Assembly: GCA_902780365.1 (NCBI GenBank)
Contig: CACZFE010000078.1
Span: forward strand, 1 to 7,681
DNA length: 7,681 nucleotides
Source: an uncultured Spirochaetales bacterium
GTDB lineage: Bacteria > UBP6 > UBA1177
Reading direction: 5' to 3'
Shown here: positions 5,583 through 7,681 of the stretch, one piece after another
Layout of the letters: each line of letters starts with the position of its first letter
Numbering within the stretch: the first letter of the stretch is position 1
Program-made: the position numbers and the translations under genes
Notes under the pieces: generated by a model
The model's database searches: none
What the model was told of the DNA's origin: nothing
The model's input: the letters and a program-made list of their open reading frames with translations, nothing else

Positions 5583-5610
5583 TTGATTTTTTTATCTTTT
5601 TCACTATAAT
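5583..5610 (+). promoter_or_regulatory. sigma70-type promoter of the lipoprotein/mnmE unit
   Basis: TTGATT (5583-5588; 4 of 6), a 16-base spacer and a perfect TATAAT (5605-5610). Transcription would start near 5617, giving a leader of about 25 bases carrying GGAGG at 5632-5636. Confidence 0.75.
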
Positions 5611-5631
5611 TTCCCGTTTATTTTTTCAGCT

Positions 5632-5636
5632 GGAGG
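5632..5636 (+). promoter_or_regulatory. ribosome binding site fixing the lipoprotein start
   Basis: GGAGG with a 5-base spacer before the ATG at 5642, where the lipoprotein signal peptide begins. It rules out the longer frame, open from 5333, that runs through the end of the reductase gene. Confidence 0.88.
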
Positions 5637-5641
5637 CTGAC

Positions 5642-6664
5642 ATGAAAAAGTTTTTTATATTTTTGCTTTGTTTGACAATGCTTGTTCTTGCTTCGTGCGG
5701 CGGCGAAGCGGCGGAAGACAACGAGGAACTTTCAGACATTCCCGACTGGGATTATTCCAACGCCGTAACAGACGATGAAGCCGGAGATACAGACACTTAT
5801 CCGGAAGACAACGTCGATTCAGCAGCTCCGGATCCGTCTGATTCTTCTGCCGACACAGGAGACACGGACTACAACCCGGGAACTTCCGACGAAATGCCCG
5901 ACAACGAGAACGAGCTTCCGCAAGGCTGCGGAAACGAGACTGTGGAATACGGCGAAAGATGCGATTCTGCTGCACCGATAACCTGCTCTAACCTCAATTC
6001 CAACATGACGGGGGCAACAAAATGTCTTCCCGACTGCACCGCTTTTGATATGTCAAGCTGCGATAAAAAGGTCTGGGGAGTCCTCAACGTCCGCTTCTTT
6101 ACAAATTTTATCATGGACAACGCAAAAATCGGAGATCCGTCCTACTTCGCACAGGGTTCCCTTCCCTATTCCGCTTTCAACGGACTTTACGGCGACTCAA
6201 AGAAATTTTTCCCTGTCAGCGGCGACGGTTCGGTTTCATTTGCGGCAACAGATAACTACACCGGCACTCTCGGCGCAAGGAAACGCCAGCTTTTCGTAAA
6301 ACAGAATCCTGTTTCAGGTTACCCGAGACATGAACTTGAATTTTCTCCCGGCACAATAAAAAGCGGCGAGGAATACCGCATAAACGCCGTTTCCATCTTC
6401 GATCTGGTCGACAACCTGCTCAAACTTGTCCGTTACAGACTTGTAGACAGACAGAACGGTCAGGAATGCATCATGGGGATCGGATACAGCGGATCTGTTT
6501 TCATCACTTCCGTTTTTCCGGAAAATGCAGACCTTTACGAAGGCGGCAGCGTTGAAATCGTGGCAAACAACGTCGATTTCTACTACCCGGATGAAGTTCC
6601 GGGACTTGACGAAGAAACAACCGTTCCCGAAGAAGTTCTCAAATATCCCATTTGCTCGAAATAA
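5642..6664 (+). CDS. acidic outer-membrane-type lipoprotein with cysteine-rich module
   Basis: A 340-aa protein of unknown function. The signal peptide ends in a canonical lipobox L-A-S-C (16-19), so C19 should be lipidated; Gly at +2 and +3 does not retain it in the inner membrane, so outer-membrane location is likely. Residues 20-93 form an acidic Asp/Glu/Ser/Thr/Pro-rich tether (runs such as D-T-G-D-T-D). Residues 96-140 hold six cysteines (96, 107, 115, 128, 132, 140) in C-G-N-E-T-V-E-Y-G-E-R-C-D...C...C-L-P-D-C-T-A-F-D...C, a disulfide module of the kind found in many myxobacterial and related surface proteins. Residues 144-340 form a beta-rich domain beginning V-W-G-V-L-N-V-R-F-F that I do not recognise; two more cysteines (276, 338) lie there. 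The style matches that of the metallopeptidase. It has its own promoter and is followed 9 bases later by mnmE. Confidence 0.85.
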   Translation: MKKFFIFLLCLTMLVLASCGGEAAEDNEELSDIPDWDYSNAVTDDEAGDTDTYPEDNVDSAAPDPSDSSADTGDTDYNPGTSDEMPDNENELPQGCGNETVEYGERCDSAAPITCSNLNSNMTGATKCLPDCTAFDMSSCDKKVWGVLNVRFFTNFIMDNAKIGDPSYFAQGSLPYSAFNGLYGDSKKFFPVSGDGSVSFAATDNYTGTLGARKRQLFVKQNPVSGYPRHELEFSPGTIKSGEEYRINAVSIFDLVDNLLKLVRYRLVDRQNGQECIMGIGYSGSVFITSVFPENADLYEGGSVEIVANNVDFYYPDEVPGLDEETTVPEEVLKYPICSK

Positions 6665-6673
6665 TTTGCAAAA

Positions 6674-7681
6674 ATGTATTTTGACAGAATAAACTCAACC
6701 ATCTGCGCCCTCGCCACGGCAAAAGGCAGCAGCATCGGAATAATCAGAGTCAGCGGCAAAAAAGCATTTGAAATAGCCGGAAAACTCACCGGCAGGACAA
6801 AATTCGGGCACAAAAAGGCTGATTTTGTAAAAATTTTCGACGGCGGAAAAGTAGTCGAAAAATGCCTGATACTTACTTTCCATGCACCTTTCAGCTTCAC
6901 AGGAGAGGATATTGCCGAATTTCACGTCCACGGGGCGGCAGAAAACGCATCCGAAATCATGCGGCTCATCTTCAAAAACGGCGCGATACCCGCATTGAAA
7001 GGGGAGTTCTCGTTCAGAGCAGTTCTCAATTCAAAAATGAGCGTTGACGAGGCAATTGCCCTAAATACGGTCATAACGTCGGAAAACCCTTTTTCGACAG
7101 ACCTTTCGCGCAAGGCAGCATTTGAAAAAAATCCGCTGGAAAAACTCAACGACCTTATTCCGCAGTGGGAGTATTTCCACACTTTAGCCACTGCTGTTGT
7201 GGATTTCCCTGATCAGGTCTCTACGGATCTCGATTTTGAAAAACTGAAAAATCTTATAAAACGCTCAAACCTCGATATTTCCAAGGTTTTAGCCAATTCT
7301 GAGGCTCTTTCAAGACTTTTGAACTACCATATTGTCATTTTAGGCAAGCCGAATGTCGGAAAATCCTCTCTTTTCAATATCTTAATCGAACGAGACCGTG
7401 CAATTGTCGCAGATTTGCCCGGAACGACACGCGATTATATCTCTGAAACCTTTTACGCAAAGGGGTTTCAGGCACTTTTAACAGACTCTGCCGGCCTCAG
7501 AACTGCTTCATCAGAAGTCGAAGCAAAAGGGATAGAAAAGAGCAGAAACCTGCTTGAGAAGGGGGATTTGCTGATTTTAGTCTTCGACGGCTCAAAGCCG
7601 CTTGACCTTGAAGATTTGGAATTATTACGCGAAACCTGCATGAAACCTAGGTTACTCGTCAAAAACAAGTGTGATTTTGCT
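6674..7681 (+). CDS. mnmE: tRNA modification GTPase MnmE (TrmE), partial: C-terminus beyond window
   Basis: The first 336 codons of a protein that is usually about 450 aa. MnmE with MnmG adds the (carboxymethyl)aminomethyl group to wobble uridine 34 of some tRNAs. The N-terminal tetrahydrofolate-binding domain has I-G-I-I-R-V-S-G (21-28), F-S-F-T-G-E-D (73-79), H-V-H-G (84-87), G-E-F-S-F-R-A-V-L-N (110-119) and V-D-F-P (176-179). The G domain has G1 G-K-P-N-V-G-K-S (224-231), G2 G-T-T-R-D (250-254), G3 D-S-A-G-L-R (271-276; usually D-T-A-G) and G4 N-K-C-D (331-334). The C-terminal helices with the C-x-G-K-C-type motif lie outside the window. The N-terminal half is rather divergent: A-T-A-K-G-S-S replaces the usual A-T-P-P-G-R-G, and H-G-A-A replaces H-G-G. 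The ATG is the only sensible start, since an in-frame TAA (the lipoprotein stop) is four codons upstream. No Shine-Dalgarno is seen, so it probably relies on coupling to the lipoprotein gene. Confidence 0.95.
   Translation, partial: MYFDRINSTICALATAKGSSIGIIRVSGKKAFEIAGKLTGRTKFGHKKADFVKIFDGGKVVEKCLILTFHAPFSFTGEDIAEFHVHGAAENASEIMRLIFKNGAIPALKGEFSFRAVLNSKMSVDEAIALNTVITSENPFSTDLSRKAAFEKNPLEKLNDLIPQWEYFHTLATAVVDFPDQVSTDLDFEKLKNLIKRSNLDISKVLANSEALSRLLNYHIVILGKPNVGKSSLFNILIERDRAIVADLPGTTRDYISETFYAKGFQALLTDSAGLRTASSEVEAKGIEKSRNLLEKGDLLILVFDGSKPLDLEDLELLRETCMKPRLLVKNKCDFA

Noticed and set aside
5333..5641. An upstream extension of the lipoprotein frame into the reductase gene.
   Set aside because: It is out of frame with a well-conserved reductase end, and the real start has GGAGG, a signal peptide and a lipobox.

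Overview
The window looks like ordinary chromosome from a diderm (Gram-negative) bacterium of moderate GC content. Secreted proteins with Asp/Thr-rich linkers, a lipoprotein with a C-G-N-x-x-x-E-x-G-E-x-C-D cysteine module, a stand-alone CarD/CdnL-type RNA polymerase-binding factor and very clean sigma70-like promoters together suggest a Myxococcota/deltaproteobacterial-type lineage. That placement is inference from protein style, not from a marker-gene comparison. I see no tRNA, rRNA, CRISPR array, insertion sequence, integrase or phage gene.

Layout: (1) 72-932, minus strand: carD/cdnL followed with zero spacing by an unrecognised 116-aa gene, both served by a consensus promoter at 968-995. 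(2) 1080-3689, minus strand: a large secreted zinc metallopeptidase of the thermolysin/fungalysin type. It has a signal peptide, an FTP/PepSY-like propeptide, an Asp-Thr-Asp-Ala spacer, a complete gluzincin active site, a predicted beta-rich C-terminal region and an odd C-terminal tail ending K4-S-G-G-C-S-L-V-L. (3) 3690-3963: a divergent intergenic region with a promoter for each side and, on the right, a long leader containing a 13-bp palindrome and a REP-like GC-rich hairpin. (4) 3964-5501, plus strand: a two-gene unit with an ATGA overlap, made of a periplasmic protein with a LolA-like appearance and a membrane steroid 5-alpha-reductase family enzyme. (5) 5642-7681, plus strand: an acidic lipoprotein with a cysteine module, then, 9 bases after its stop, the tRNA-modifying GTPase gene mnmE, which runs off the end of the window.

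How the genes relate: CarD/CdnL and MnmE are housekeeping functions (promoter opening by RNA polymerase; wobble-uridine modification of tRNA). The peptidase and the lipoprotein are envelope or extracellular proteins with the same acidic, Asp/Thr-rich style. The LolA-like plus reductase pair is the most suggestive unit: a possible periplasmic lipid or lipoprotein carrier made together with a membrane enzyme that reduces an enone, sterol or polyprenol-like lipid. The four promoters I can read all have a perfect TATAAT -10 element and a 16-base spacer.

I did not find a clear new defence system or mobile system. The best leads for novelty are the C-terminal SGGCSLVL tail, the LolA-like/reductase operon, the REP-like leader element and the carD-coupled small protein.
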